NCBI RefSeq assembly: GCF_000620785.1
Contig: NZ_JIAI01000003.1
Coordinates: 186,001-250,000, forward strand
Direction of reading: 5' to 3'
DNA length: 64,000 nt
DNA from: Actinospineispora acaciae DSM 45401
Lineage (GTDB): Bacteria; Actinomycetota; Actinomycetes; Mycobacteriales; Pseudonocardiaceae
Under the pieces are notes generated by a model that made no database searches, was not told the DNA's origin, and saw only the letters and a program-made list of their open reading frames with translations. Position 1 is the stretch's first letter. Each line of letters begins with the position of its first letter. The position numbers and the translations under genes were made by a program. Shown piece by piece: positions 1 through 7,628 of the stretch.

Positions 1-340
1 CGTGCTTGTCGAGCATGTCCAACTGGGCGGCCGGGTCGGAGATGTCCAGCTCGAACCGCTCGGCCAGCCGCTCGCGGTTGCGGGCGACCAGCGTCAGCGC
101 GACGTCGTCGCAGGCCAACAGCACGGCACCGGCCAACCGGGCGCCGGGCGCGCCGAGCAGCCAGTCGGTACGGACCCGCTCGTCGTTCTCCCCCGGTAGG
201 AACACCGTCCGGAACGCCCGCGAGTGGCGCAGCTCGCGCCCGGTGCCCAGCCCGTACACCCGCACCCCGAGCGCGGCCAGCCGACGCCCCACCGACAGCG
301 TCTGCGGGTTCCCGCCCACCAATAGCGCCGGCGGCCTCAT
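1..340 (-). CDS. ATP-grasp ligase, N-terminal part (cut by window edge)
   Basis: Only the first 113 codons are in the window; the gene continues past base 1. The visible part opens with ALLVGGNPQTLSVGRRLAALG, a Rossmann-like pre-ATP-grasp fold, and matches my memory of carboxylate-amine ligase type ATP-grasp proteins, which join a carboxylate to an amine with ATP. The ATP-binding and catalytic parts lie outside, so the substrate cannot be judged. The ATG overlaps the stop of the 56-residue gene upstream by four bases (ATGA), so the two are probably translationally coupled. A divergent pair of dioxygenase-like genes lies on the other side. Confidence 0.65.
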   Translation of the reverse strand, partial: MRPPALLVGGNPQTLSVGRRLAALGVRVYGLGTGRELRHSRAFRTVFLPGENDERVRTDWLLGAPGARLAGAVLLACDDVALTLVARNRERLAERFELDISDPAAQLDMLDKH

Positions 341-507
341 GGCGAGACCTCGCAGTGCAGCGTCTCCAGGATGTGGTCGGCCCAGCCGTTGTCGAACTCG
401 CCCCGGTCCACCACCCGCACCGTGCACGCCGAGCCGACCAGCGGGCCCACGCCGGGATGCGGTCGGGCCGAGCGGGGCGGCTCGGACCACTCGCGCGTGG
501 TGTCCAT
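337..507 (-). CDS. 56-residue small protein coupled to the ATP-grasp gene
   Basis: A short reading frame begins MDTTREWSEPPRSARPHPG and ends HILETLHCEVSP. It has two cysteines, an acidic C-terminal third, and no membrane segment or signal peptide. Its stop overlaps the ATP-grasp start by four bases, which is the main reason to accept it as real. The sequence TAGGCT at 516-521 sits eight bases before the ATG and there is no Shine-Dalgarno, so the mRNA may be leaderless. I do not recognise the family. It could be a substrate or carrier peptide for the ligase, or a small accessory protein; this is inference from position only. Confidence 0.5.
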   Translation of the reverse strand: MDTTREWSEPPRSARPHPGVGPLVGSACTVRVVDRGEFDNGWADHILETLHCEVSP

Positions 508-572
508 GAGCGGCGAGCCTAACCAGGCCGAGGGCCGCGATCACGGCTACCCGTGGCCGGTATTCTCGCCGC
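508..572. promoter_or_regulatory. Divergent leaderless promoters
   Basis: This 65-bp gap holds both starts. Rightwards, TATTCT at 561-566 stands six bases before the GTG at 573. Leftwards, TAGGCT (complement of 516-521) stands eight bases before the ATG at 507. Neither gene has a Shine-Dalgarno, so both transcripts probably begin at or next to the start codon. No clear -35 boxes are visible. Confidence 0.4.
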
Positions 573-1493
573 GTGCCGCGCATCATCCAGCGACTCGAGC
601 CGCGCCACCGCGCGGTCTGGGGCCGGCACACCGTCAAGCTCCGCCACGGCCTCACCGAGCTGGACCTGTTCTCCGACGAGGTGCTGGCCGCGCTGCTCGA
701 TACGTACGACGAGAAGCGCCTGATCATGCACACCATGGCCGACGACGTATCGACCTGGAAGTCGGTGGCCAGGGGCGGGGTGTCCGGGCGGCGCATCCTG
801 GACGCGGTCCGCTCCGGCCGGGTGTGGATCAACATGACGGACGTGCAGGACGCCGACCCCCGATTCCGCGAGCTGCTGGACGCCATCTACGCCGAGTGGG
901 CGCGGGAGGTTCCCGGGTTCAACGCCTTCAAGCGCAAGATCGGACTGCTGGTCTCCTCGCCGAACGCCCGCGTGTTCTACCACTGCGACCCCGCCGGCCA
1001 GGCGCTCTGGCAGGTCCGGGGCCGCAAGCGGATCTACCTCTACCCGCCGGCGCCGCCGTTCCTGCAGCCCGCCGAGCTGGAGAACGTGATCCGCAGCGTC
1101 ACCGCCGAGGAGCTCAGCTACCAGCCCTGGTACGACGACCACGCCGAGGTGTACGACCTCGAACCCGGCCAGATGCTGCACTGGGCGCTCAACTGCCCGC
1201 ACCGCATCGACAACCATGACGAGATCAACGTCTCGCTGACCAGCGAACACTTCACCCCGGAGATCCTCCGCCGGTGGGCCGTGAACTACGGCAACGGGGT
1301 GCTGCGCTCGCTGGGATACACGCCACGCTCGCGCTCGGTGCACGGCGCGGCATTCTGGACGAAGGTCGCCGTCACGACGCTGTGGCGCGCGACCGTCCAG
1401 GAGAGGCAGAGTTACAAGCGCGTCCCGGAGTTCGTTCCCGATCCGGACGCCCCCAACGGGGTGCGCCCGATCGCCGCCGCGGGCGTGAGCTGA
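573..1493 (+). CDS. JmjC/cupin-like Fe(II)-dependent oxygenase, copy 1
   Basis: The 306-residue product resembles cupin-like (JmjC-type) proteins. An HxD pair is visible as YHCDPAGQ near residue 138, followed by WQVRGRKRIYLYPP, and the distal histidine lies in HWALNCPHRIDN near residue 208. This H-x-D...H arrangement is the Fe(II)/2-oxoglutarate triad of the fold. The protein is closely similar in length and order of motifs to the gene starting at 1575, so the two are tandem paralogs. The GTG at 573 is chosen because a TATTCT -10 box lies six bases upstream. The substrate is unknown; the divergent ATP-grasp gene suggests a natural-product or surface-modification locus. Confidence 0.65.
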   Translation: MPRIIQRLEPRHRAVWGRHTVKLRHGLTELDLFSDEVLAALLDTYDEKRLIMHTMADDVSTWKSVARGGVSGRRILDAVRSGRVWINMTDVQDADPRFRELLDAIYAEWAREVPGFNAFKRKIGLLVSSPNARVFYHCDPAGQALWQVRGRKRIYLYPPAPPFLQPAELENVIRSVTAEELSYQPWYDDHAEVYDLEPGQMLHWALNCPHRIDNHDEINVSLTSEHFTPEILRRWAVNYGNGVLRSLGYTPRSRSVHGAAFWTKVAVTTLWRATVQERQSYKRVPEFVPDPDAPNGVRPIAAAGVS

Positions 1494-1510
1494 GGGATTT
1501 TCAGTATGGG

Positions 1511-1559
1511 TGCCCGGTCGTGACCGGGCAGGGGGAGAGTCGCCCGCATCGGGTGACTC
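1511..1559 (+). promoter_or_regulatory. Two tandem hairpins before the second dioxygenase gene
   Basis: TGCCCGGTC (1511-1519) pairs with GACCGGGCA (1522-1530). GAGTCGCCC (1537-1545) pairs with GGGTGACTC (1551-1559), with one G-T pair. Both lie in the 81-base gap between the paralogs and end three bases before the GAAGGGG ribosome-binding site. No T-tract follows, so control of translation or mRNA processing is as likely as termination. Confidence 0.4.
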
Positions 1560-1574
1560 ACGAAGGGGCCTGTC

Positions 1575-2513
1575 GTGTTATCAGTTATCGACCCACTCGA
1601 CGCGCACCAGCGCGAGCTGTGGGGCCACCAGACCGTCAAGCTGCGCCACCACCTGGCGGAGATGGACCTGTTCTCCGACGACTCGCTGGCCAAGCTGATC
1701 GAGACCGCCGCGCCGAAGAGCCTGGCCATGCACACCGAGGGCGGCACCGACCCGTCCACCTGGCCGTCCGTGGCGCGCGGCACCGTGCCCGGCGCCGGCG
1801 TCCTTGAGGCGGTGCGCGACGGCAAGCTGTGGATCAACCTGGTCGGCATCAGCGAGTGGGACCCGCGCTTCGCCGAGCTGGCCGACAAGATCTTCGCCGA
1901 GTTCGCCGCCCAGGTGCCCGGCCTGGACGTGGTCAAGCGCAAGCTCGGCGTGCTGATCTCCTCGCCGAAGGCCACCGTGCATTACCACATCGACATCCCC
2001 GGCCAGGCCATCTGGCAGGTGCGCGGCCGCAAGCGGTTCATCATCTACCCGGCCACCGAGCCGTTCCTGCGCCCCGCCGAACTGGAGGAGGCCGTCCGCT
2101 CCGCCACCTACGGCGTGGCCACCTACCAGCCCTGGTACGACGAGCACGCCGAGCCGCACGACCTGGCCCCCGGCGACGCCCTGCACTGGGCGCTCAACGG
2201 CCCGCACCGCATCGAGAACTTCGACGAGCTGTCCGTGTCCCTGACCAGCGAACACTGGACCCCCGACATCCGCCGCACCTACGCCATGAACTACGGCAAC
2301 GGCCTGCTGCGCCACTACGGCTGGACGCCGCGCTCGCGCGCGGTCACCGGCCCCGCGTTCTGGGCCAAGGTCGCCCTCACCGCCGCCTACCGCAAGTCCG
2401 GCCTGCAGAACAAGAAGGGCTACCAGCGCGTGGCCACCTTCACCGTCGACCCCGACGCCCACAACGGCGTCCGCCCACTCCCCCCGTCCCAGTGGGCCCC
2501 GCCGGGAGCCTGA
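1575..2513 (+). CDS. JmjC/cupin-like Fe(II)-dependent oxygenase, copy 2
   Basis: This 312-residue protein is a paralog of the preceding gene. The HxD pair is YHIDIPGQ near residue 137 and the distal histidine is in HWALNGPHRIEN near residue 212. The block between them (WQVRGRKRFIIYP) and the C-terminal WTPRSRAVTGPAFWAKVA are shared with copy 1. Both copies keep all three metal ligands, so both may be active, perhaps on successive or related substrates. GTG at 1575 follows GAAGGGG. A strong palindromic repeat starts two bases past the stop. Confidence 0.65.
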   Translation: MLSVIDPLDAHQRELWGHQTVKLRHHLAEMDLFSDDSLAKLIETAAPKSLAMHTEGGTDPSTWPSVARGTVPGAGVLEAVRDGKLWINLVGISEWDPRFAELADKIFAEFAAQVPGLDVVKRKLGVLISSPKATVHYHIDIPGQAIWQVRGRKRFIIYPATEPFLRPAELEEAVRSATYGVATYQPWYDEHAEPHDLAPGDALHWALNGPHRIENFDELSVSLTSEHWTPDIRRTYAMNYGNGLLRHYGWTPRSRAVTGPAFWAKVALTAAYRKSGLQNKKGYQRVATFTVDPDAHNGVRPLPPSQWAPPGA

Positions 2514-2515
2514 CC

Positions 2516-2557
2516 CGTGAGTGGTAAGAGGCGCCATAGCACCTCTTACCACTCACG
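2516..2557. repeat. Palindromic repeat / bidirectional terminator, copy 1
   Basis: CGTGAGTGGTAAGAGG (2516-2531) is the perfect reverse complement of 2542-2557, with loop CGCCATAGCA. The same outer arm CGTGAGTGG and the same loop core, reversed, recur at 12004-12049 with a different but still paired inner stem. Here it stands directly after the second dioxygenase gene and just before the GntR gene, a position suited to a transcription terminator. No T-tract is present. Confidence 0.75.
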
Positions 2558-2571
2558 ACTACGGTCGGCGG

Positions 2572-3345
2572 GTGCACTCGTCCGACCCGAACTTTCCGTA
2601 CCGTCGGATCATTGATGATCTTCGGTCGGCGATCCTGACGGGTGAGCTTGCGGCTGGCGAGCGTCTGAGTTCTGAGTGGAAGCTCGCGGAGGCCTACCAA
2701 GCCAGTCGTACGACCGTACGCCGAGCGATCGCGGTTCTCAGGGCCGAGGGATTGGTGGTCACCAAACAGGGACAGGGTGCATTCGTGCGGCCGGTCCCTG
2801 TTGTGCGACTTCGCCTGACCGGCGCGAACTATCGAAGGCACCGGAGGGAGCGGCTGCCCGGGTTCAACGCTCAGGTCATCGAGCAAGGCCAGCGGCCCGA
2901 GCAGCGTCTGCTTGCCGTTGAGTCGATCGGAGCGCCCGCCGAGGTAGCGGACCGGCTCGAGGTCGAGCATGGCGCGCCTGTGGTGGTCCGTCGGCGGTTG
3001 TTCCTGGTCAATGACCAGCCGGTCGCCCAATGCGACAGCTACTATCCGCGGAGCATCGCGGAAGGAACTCCGATTGCGGAGAATGGTCGGATCCGTGGTG
3101 GCGTGCTTTCTTTCATTGAGGACCCGTCTGGGCCGATCCATCGGGTTGCGGGCCGGTCTGTCGATGACCTGACCAGCAGGATGCCGACGCCGTCCGAGGC
3201 CGAAGAACTACAGCTCACCACGGGCATCCCGGTCGTTCGCATCTTGCGTACGATTTATGATGTCGATGACATGCCGCTCGAAGTCCAGGAGTCAATCGCC
3301 GCGGCGGACCGGCATGAGTTCCGCTATGAGGTGGACATGCGATGA
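2572..3345 (+). CDS. GntR family regulator, HutC/UTRA type
   Basis: The 257-residue product has an N-terminal winged helix (YRRIIDDLRSAILTGELAAG, then SRTTVRRAIAVLRAEG, residues about 10-75) and a C-terminal UTRA ligand domain (EHGAPVVVRRRLFLVNDQPVAQ onwards). GTG at 2572 is preferred because TACGGT lies six bases before it; a more upstream GTG at 2521 falls inside the hairpin repeat. The stop overlaps the start of a LivJ-like protein by four bases, so both are probably made together. Codons with A or T in the third position are more common here than in flanking genes, hinting at separate origin. The ligand is unknown. Confidence 0.8.
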   Translation: MHSSDPNFPYRRIIDDLRSAILTGELAAGERLSSEWKLAEAYQASRTTVRRAIAVLRAEGLVVTKQGQGAFVRPVPVVRLRLTGANYRRHRRERLPGFNAQVIEQGQRPEQRLLAVESIGAPAEVADRLEVEHGAPVVVRRRLFLVNDQPVAQCDSYYPRSIAEGTPIAENGRIRGGVLSFIEDPSGPIHRVAGRSVDDLTSRMPTPSEAEELQLTTGIPVVRILRTIYDVDDMPLEVQESIAAADRHEFRYEVDMR

Positions 3346-4382
3346 ACTCCGCGTTCGCCGGTGGGCCACTCCGGATCGGTGCCAGCCTGTCGCTCACCGG
3401 TCGCTACGCGATGTTCGGCACTCAGGCCGCGCACGGATTGCGCAGTTGGGCCACCCTGGACGGAAACGCCGAGATTGTCATCATCGACGATCGAAGTGAA
3501 CCGAGCCGGGTAGCACCCGCCCTCTCGAGCCTGACCGACGGGTGCGACCTGTTGTTGGGCCCGTACTCCACACAGCTCATGCGCGCCGCCAACAAGGTCG
3601 TCGCGGACCTGGGCAAGCTCCTGTGGAACCATGGCGGATCTGGCGATGACGTCGAGGCGGCCGCCCCTGGACATGTGGTCAGTGTGCTGGCCCCGACGAG
3701 CCGCTACGCCGAGCCGTTCGTACAGATGCTCGCCGGGCGCGCGTCCGTCGCGCCATTGTTTCTCAGAAGTGGTCGAGGACGGTTCGGTGCGCAGGTCATC
3801 GAGGGGGCCGAGCGCACCGCCGTTCGGCTCGGCATCCCCACACAACGGCTCGCGCCGGACGAGCCACTCCCGGCTCATCACGACGGGGATTGGGACTTCT
3901 TCTGCGCGGCCACATTCCCGGATGACGTGGCGACAGTTCGCGAGGCTCTCCACCAGCGTCGACCGCCACGAACGTTGGGGGCCGTTGCGGCCGGCGTGCA
4001 TGAGTTCGGCGCAGCCGTTCTTCGTCCAGACGGCATCTATGGGATAGCGCAGTGGTTGCCTGGTCGCGGTGGAACCATTCACGTGGGTCCGTCGGAGGAC
4101 GACTTTCTTGCTGAGTATGCGAAGGCCTCGGGCGGCGTTCCGGACTATCCCGCCGTCCAGGCCGCGGCAACCGCCGCCCTGGCCGCGCACTGCGCGCGGA
4201 CCGCCGGGGATCTCTCGCGTCCCGCGCTGTGGGCGGCCGCCACCGGACTCCGCACCGCGACGCTGCTCGGCCGTTTCGCCATCGACTCGACGACCGGCGC
4301 ACAGCGCGAACACCAGACGGTCCTCACCCGCTGGACCGCGGACGGGCTGTCACCGGTCAGCGGGACGACCAGGCTCGATTGA
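3342..4382 (+). CDS. LivJ-like periplasmic-binding fold protein without signal peptide
   Basis: This 346-residue protein begins LRIGASLSLTGRYAMFGTQAA, the typical mature start of branched-chain-amino-acid/amide binding proteins (type I periplasmic-binding fold). The LLLGPYST segment near residue 70 also fits. There is no signal peptide or lipobox and no ABC permease or ATPase gene nearby. It overlaps the GntR stop by four bases. A plausible reading is a cytoplasmic ligand-binding partner of the regulator, similar in idea to AmiC of amidase operons, where a LivJ-like protein senses amides. That role is inferred, not shown. Confidence 0.65.
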   Translation: MNSAFAGGPLRIGASLSLTGRYAMFGTQAAHGLRSWATLDGNAEIVIIDDRSEPSRVAPALSSLTDGCDLLLGPYSTQLMRAANKVVADLGKLLWNHGGSGDDVEAAAPGHVVSVLAPTSRYAEPFVQMLAGRASVAPLFLRSGRGRFGAQVIEGAERTAVRLGIPTQRLAPDEPLPAHHDGDWDFFCAATFPDDVATVREALHQRRPPRTLGAVAAGVHEFGAAVLRPDGIYGIAQWLPGRGGTIHVGPSEDDFLAEYAKASGGVPDYPAVQAAATAALAAHCARTAGDLSRPALWAAATGLRTATLLGRFAIDSTTGAQREHQTVLTRWTADGLSPVSGTTRLD

Positions 4383-4446
4383 ACTTGTATCACCAAGTTG
4401 GTACGCTCGGCCCGTCCACCCGTAGACATGCCGTTAGGGATCATCG
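4382..4446 (+). promoter_or_regulatory. Putative promoter/operator before the orphan gene
   Basis: The gap between the LivJ-like gene and the next gene contains ACCAAGTTGGT (4392-4402), an 11-bp near-perfect palindrome, flanked by the similar half-sites AACTTGTAT (4382-4390) and AAGTTGGTAC (4395-4404). It could be a site for the GntR regulator upstream. No convincing -10/-35 pair was found. Confidence 0.3.
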
Positions 4447-4935
4447 ATGTCCACACGGACCCCCTCCCTCGCCCTGACCGAACTGGTCGGCAACCACCTG
4501 ACCAAGCGGCGCGGAGAACGTCGCCTGCGCGCGGTCCACGCGCCGATTCATGACACACCCAGCCCGGGCGGATTCCGCCAGGCCGGCGACGAGCCGAAGC
4601 AGAATCAGGAACCGGAGCTGAATCACCGAGAGACACGCTGGAGCGGCGAGCCATTCATTTACGCCGTCCATGCGGTCCGCGCGGACGAGATCCGCGCAAC
4701 CGAGGTTGTGTGGAGTTCACAGGGCAATGCCGAGGAATACGCCGGACAGCTGAGCACCGACCCTGGCGTGCTAGCCGGTGCGGTGACGCGCTTCAGGGTG
4801 AACTCACCGGGCGAGCGGAAGGCGCTTGCCATGTATGTGAGCGGTACTCGGCAGCAGGTTCCGCACCTGAGCGATGACCGCCGTATCGCCGCGAACGGAT
4901 ATATCACACACCCCAGCCTGCGGCGGCGTCGCTGA
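4447..4935 (+). CDS. Hypothetical protein, 162 residues
   Basis: I do not recognise this protein. The first 40 residues are basic, residues 40-70 are rich in Q, E, N and P and look disordered, and the centre (PFIYAVHAVRADEIRATEVVW) looks like an alpha/beta fold. It ends with an arginine run. There is no signal peptide or membrane segment. Codon use is more AT-tolerant than in neighbours, as in the two genes upstream. A hairpin 47 bases past the stop probably ends its transcript. The gene may belong to the same acquired patch as the GntR gene. Confidence 0.5.
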   Translation: MSTRTPSLALTELVGNHLTKRRGERRLRAVHAPIHDTPSPGGFRQAGDEPKQNQEPELNHRETRWSGEPFIYAVHAVRADEIRATEVVWSSQGNAEEYAGQLSTDPGVLAGAVTRFRVNSPGERKALAMYVSGTRQQVPHLSDDRRIAANGYITHPSLRRRR

Positions 4936-4981
4936 ACTCACTATCCGCGAACGTTCAGGCGTGAGCCTTGATTGGTGTGAC

Positions 4982-5009
4982 GCCGGCCGGCCCGATATCA
5001 CCGGCCGGC
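4982..5009 (+). terminator. GC-rich hairpin after the orphan gene
   Basis: GCCGGCCGG (4982-4990) pairs perfectly with CCGGCCGGC (5001-5009) around a 10-base loop, 47 bases past the stop at 4935. There is no T-tract, as is common for actinomycete terminators. Confidence 0.5.
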
Positions 5010-5100
5010 TGCTCCGAGACAGACGCGGCGTTGTCGCGGCGCGTAGCGGTTGACAATCATGGACACGGTCACGGCTTATCCGATGGCTCGCGCCTATACA

Positions 5101-5123
5101 TGACGGCCGTGTTACTGCCGTCA
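5101..5123 (+). promoter_or_regulatory. Inverted repeat before the flavin oxidase gene
   Basis: TGACGGC (5101-5107) and GCCGTCA (5117-5123) form a perfect 7-bp inverted repeat with a 9-base spacer, 44 bases before the oxidase start. A TTGACA box at 5050-5055 lies upstream, with GCTTAT at 5074-5079 as a poor -10. Just downstream GCTAGGT occurs twice (5131-5137 and 5146-5152). A repressor site is possible; no regulator gene is adjacent. Confidence 0.35.
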
Positions 5124-5166
5124 CCTTGACGCTAGGTTGTTGGTGGCTAGGTAGGGAGGGCGGCGG

Positions 5167-6666
5167 ATGTCGGCGACGTTCTTTGCGGCGGTGCGGGGCG
5201 CGCTCGGGGCCGGGGCCGTTGACGTCTCGGACGCGGTCAGGGCCGAGTACGGCCGTAACCGGCTGCCGGGAGGGGACCGCAGGCCGGCCGGTGTGGTCAG
5301 CCCGGCGTCCACCGACGAGGTCGCCACGGTGGTCCGCCTGGCCGGCGAGCACGGCGTGACGCTGTGGCCGACCAGCACCGGGCGCAACGCCGGTCTTGGC
5401 GAGTTCTCCCCGGTCCGCGAGCATCAGGTGGTCGTGCACCTGGGGCGGCGGATGAACCGGATCGTGGAGGTCGACGAGCGGCTCGGGTACGCGGTCGTCG
5501 AGCCCGGCGTGACGTTCCGCCAGCTGCGGGCCGAGCTGGCGCGCCGGGGTGACACGCTCATGCTCAGCGCCACCTCCGGGCCGCCGGACGGCGGCATCCT
5601 GGGCAACGCGCTGGACCGGGGCGCCGGCTACACCCCGTACTTCGACCACTTCGGCATGCTCTGCGGGCTGGAGGTCGTGCTGCCGGACGGCGGCGTGCTG
5701 CGCACCGGCGACGGGGCATTGGCCGGCGCCAAGACCCGGTTCGTCAACAAGTCGGGCTTCGGACCGTTGCTGGACGGGCTGTTCTCCCAGTCGAACCTCG
5801 GGATCGTCACCCGGGCCGCCATCTGGCTGATGCCCCGGCCGCCGGTGATCAAGGGCTTCGCGTTCGCGTTCCCGGAGGACGACGACCTGGCCGAGATCTT
5901 CGAGCTGGTCCGCCCGCTCAAGCTCACCAACGCTGTGCCGACCCTGGTCAAGGTCACCTCGGGCAGCTACGGGTTCGGCACCGAGGAGCGCTACCCGTTC
6001 CACCGCACCGGGGGCGCCGTGCCGCTGCCCGACGAGGTCCGCGCGGAGCTGCAGGACCGGCACGGCACCGGGGCCTGGTTGGTCTCCGGCGCCCTGTACG
6101 GGCCGTCCGAGCAGGCGCTCGAGCCCGGCATCGAACGGATCAGGGCGCACTTCGAGGCGTCCGGGAAGGCCACCTACGTCCCGCACGAGCGGATGGTCGA
6201 GGACCCGGTGTACAAGATCCATCTGGACACCTTCGGCGGTGAGCCGACCGACCGCGAGCTCGGCCTGCTCGACTGGCGTCCCGGCGGCGGGGCGACCTGG
6301 TTCCTGCCGGCCACCCCGATGCTGGGCGAGGTGGCCCAGCTGCACCAGCGGACGTCCCGGAAGATCCTCACCGAGCACGGGTTCGACTACATGGTCGAGT
6401 TCGTCTGCGGTCCCCGCGCCGCCCGGGCGCTGCACATCATCGTCTTCAACCGGGAGGACCCCGCCGAGGTCGCACGCATGAACGCCGCGTACCAGGCCCT
6501 GGTGACCGCCTACGACGAGCTCGGCTACCCGATCGGCCGCACCCCCACCGACCGCCAGGAGTGGGCGATGGGCCGACTGCCCGAGTTCGAGCGGACCTGC
6601 TCGCGGCTGAAGGCGGCGCTCGATCCGAGCGGCGTGCTCGCCCCGGGCAAGTACGGCATCGAGTGA
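5167..6666 (+). CDS. FAD-linked oxidase of the vanillyl-alcohol oxidase / 4-cresol dehydrogenase group
   Basis: The 499-residue product has a PCMH-type FAD domain (GVVSPASTDEVATVVRLAGE from about residue 40, TSTGRNAGLGE near 80, VVEPGVTF near 115) and a C-terminal cap typical of the VAO/PchF group (GGGATWFLPATP, then ILTEHGFDYMVEF, ending DPSGVLAPGKYGIE). Known members oxidise para-alkyl or para-hydroxymethyl phenols, often with covalently bound FAD. The start follows GGGAGGG. No cytochrome subunit gene is adjacent, so an oxidase rather than a cytochrome-coupled dehydrogenase is more likely. The gene stands alone, convergent to the sigma-factor operon with a two-base gap. Confidence 0.75.
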   Translation: MSATFFAAVRGALGAGAVDVSDAVRAEYGRNRLPGGDRRPAGVVSPASTDEVATVVRLAGEHGVTLWPTSTGRNAGLGEFSPVREHQVVVHLGRRMNRIVEVDERLGYAVVEPGVTFRQLRAELARRGDTLMLSATSGPPDGGILGNALDRGAGYTPYFDHFGMLCGLEVVLPDGGVLRTGDGALAGAKTRFVNKSGFGPLLDGLFSQSNLGIVTRAAIWLMPRPPVIKGFAFAFPEDDDLAEIFELVRPLKLTNAVPTLVKVTSGSYGFGTEERYPFHRTGGAVPLPDEVRAELQDRHGTGAWLVSGALYGPSEQALEPGIERIRAHFEASGKATYVPHERMVEDPVYKIHLDTFGGEPTDRELGLLDWRPGGGATWFLPATPMLGEVAQLHQRTSRKILTEHGFDYMVEFVCGPRAARALHIIVFNREDPAEVARMNAAYQALVTAYDELGYPIGRTPTDRQEWAMGRLPEFERTCSRLKAALDPSGVLAPGKYGIE

Positions 6667-6668
6667 CC

Positions 6669-7628
6669 CTAGGCGTCCAGCGACGGGGGCAGGGCGAACA
6701 GGGGGAACAGGCGCTCGGCGTCCAGGAACGTGGTGGTGGCGAGGATGCGGCCGGACGCCACCTCCAGGACCTGGAGTGCGAACGGTCGGTATTCGCCGCC
6801 CTGGTCATCGGCGCGGTACTGGCCGAACGCGGGGAGGCCGTTGGCGACGGTCGGGAGCCAGCGCGCGCGCCGGCACGAGCCGTCCGAGCCGAGCAGCGCC
6901 TGGCGCATCTGGTCGCGGCCGCGCAGCCACCAGGAGAACGGCGGCATGGTCATCGTGATGTCCTCGTGCATCAGGGCGATGAGCGCGTCGACGTCGTAGC
7001 GCGCGAACGCGTCGACGTAGCGGGCGAGCAGGTCGCGCTGCACCGGGTCGGTCGGGCTGTACGGCTCGGCCGCCGTGACCTCGCGTTCGGCCATCACCGC
7101 CCTGGCCCGTTGCAGCGAGCTGTTGACCGACGCCACCGTGGTGTCCAGGGCCTCGGCGACCTCGCGGGCGCGCAGGCACAGCACATCGCGCAGGATCAGC
7201 ACCGCGCGCTGCGGCGGCGTCAGCCGTTGCAGGGCGGCCACGAAGGCGAGGCTGATCGTCTCCCTCGACACCACCAGGTCGGCCGGGTCCAGGCGGTCGT
7301 CCGGGATCGGCTCGACCCAGGCCTCGGGCAGCGGCGGCCCGAGCGGCTCGCCGGCCGCCGAGGGGGGCGCGAGGTCCATCGGGCGGGCACGGCGGTCGGC
7401 GGCCTTGCGGGCGTCCAGGCAGACGTTCGTGGCGATCCGGTACAGCCACGAGCGCAGCGACGAGCGGCCCTCGAACCGGTCGTAGCCGCGCCAGGCCCGG
7501 ACCAGCGTCTCCTGCACGGCGTCCTCGGCGTCGAACGGCGAGCCGAGCATGCGGTAGCAGTAGCCGGTCAGCTCGGCGCGGTGTTCGGCCAGCCACGACT
7601 CGGCCGGGAGCTTCTCCGCAACGCTCAT
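6669..7628 (-). CDS. ECF sigma factor with C-terminal SnoaL-like domain (SigG/SigX5 type), copy 1
   Basis: The 319-residue protein has sigma region 2 (LTGYCYRMLGSPFDAEDAVQ, residues 20-45, then SLRSWLYRIATNVCLD), region 4 (LTPPQRAVLILRDVLCLRAR, residues 135-170) and a SnoaL/NTF2-like C-terminal third. This layout matches extracytoplasmic-function sigma factors of the SigG/TIGR02960 type, in which the extra domain takes the place of an anti-sigma factor. It is the last of three translationally coupled genes; its ATG overlaps the stop of the LLM oxidoreductase by four bases. A second member of the same family heads the operon. Confidence 0.85.
   Translation of the reverse strand: MSVAEKLPAESWLAEHRAELTGYCYRMLGSPFDAEDAVQETLVRAWRGYDRFEGRSSLRSWLYRIATNVCLDARKAADRRARPMDLAPPSAAGEPLGPPLPEAWVEPIPDDRLDPADLVVSRETISLAFVAALQRLTPPQRAVLILRDVLCLRAREVAEALDTTVASVNSSLQRARAVMAEREVTAAEPYSPTDPVQRDLLARYVDAFARYDVDALIALMHEDITMTMPPFSWWLRGRDQMRQALLGSDGSCRRARWLPTVANGLPAFGQYRADDQGGEYRPFALQVLEVASGRILATTTFLDAERLFPLFALPPSLDA

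Noticed and set aside
337..507. Small protein as a graspetide precursor
   Set aside because: No repeated Thr/Glu/Asp core is visible, and the ligase N-terminus looks like the carboxylate-amine ligase group. Kept only as an open possibility.
2521..2571. Upstream GTG at 2521 as start of the GntR gene
   Set aside because: It lies inside the palindromic repeat, encodes residues unlike GntR N-termini, and the GTG at 2572 has a well-placed -10 box.
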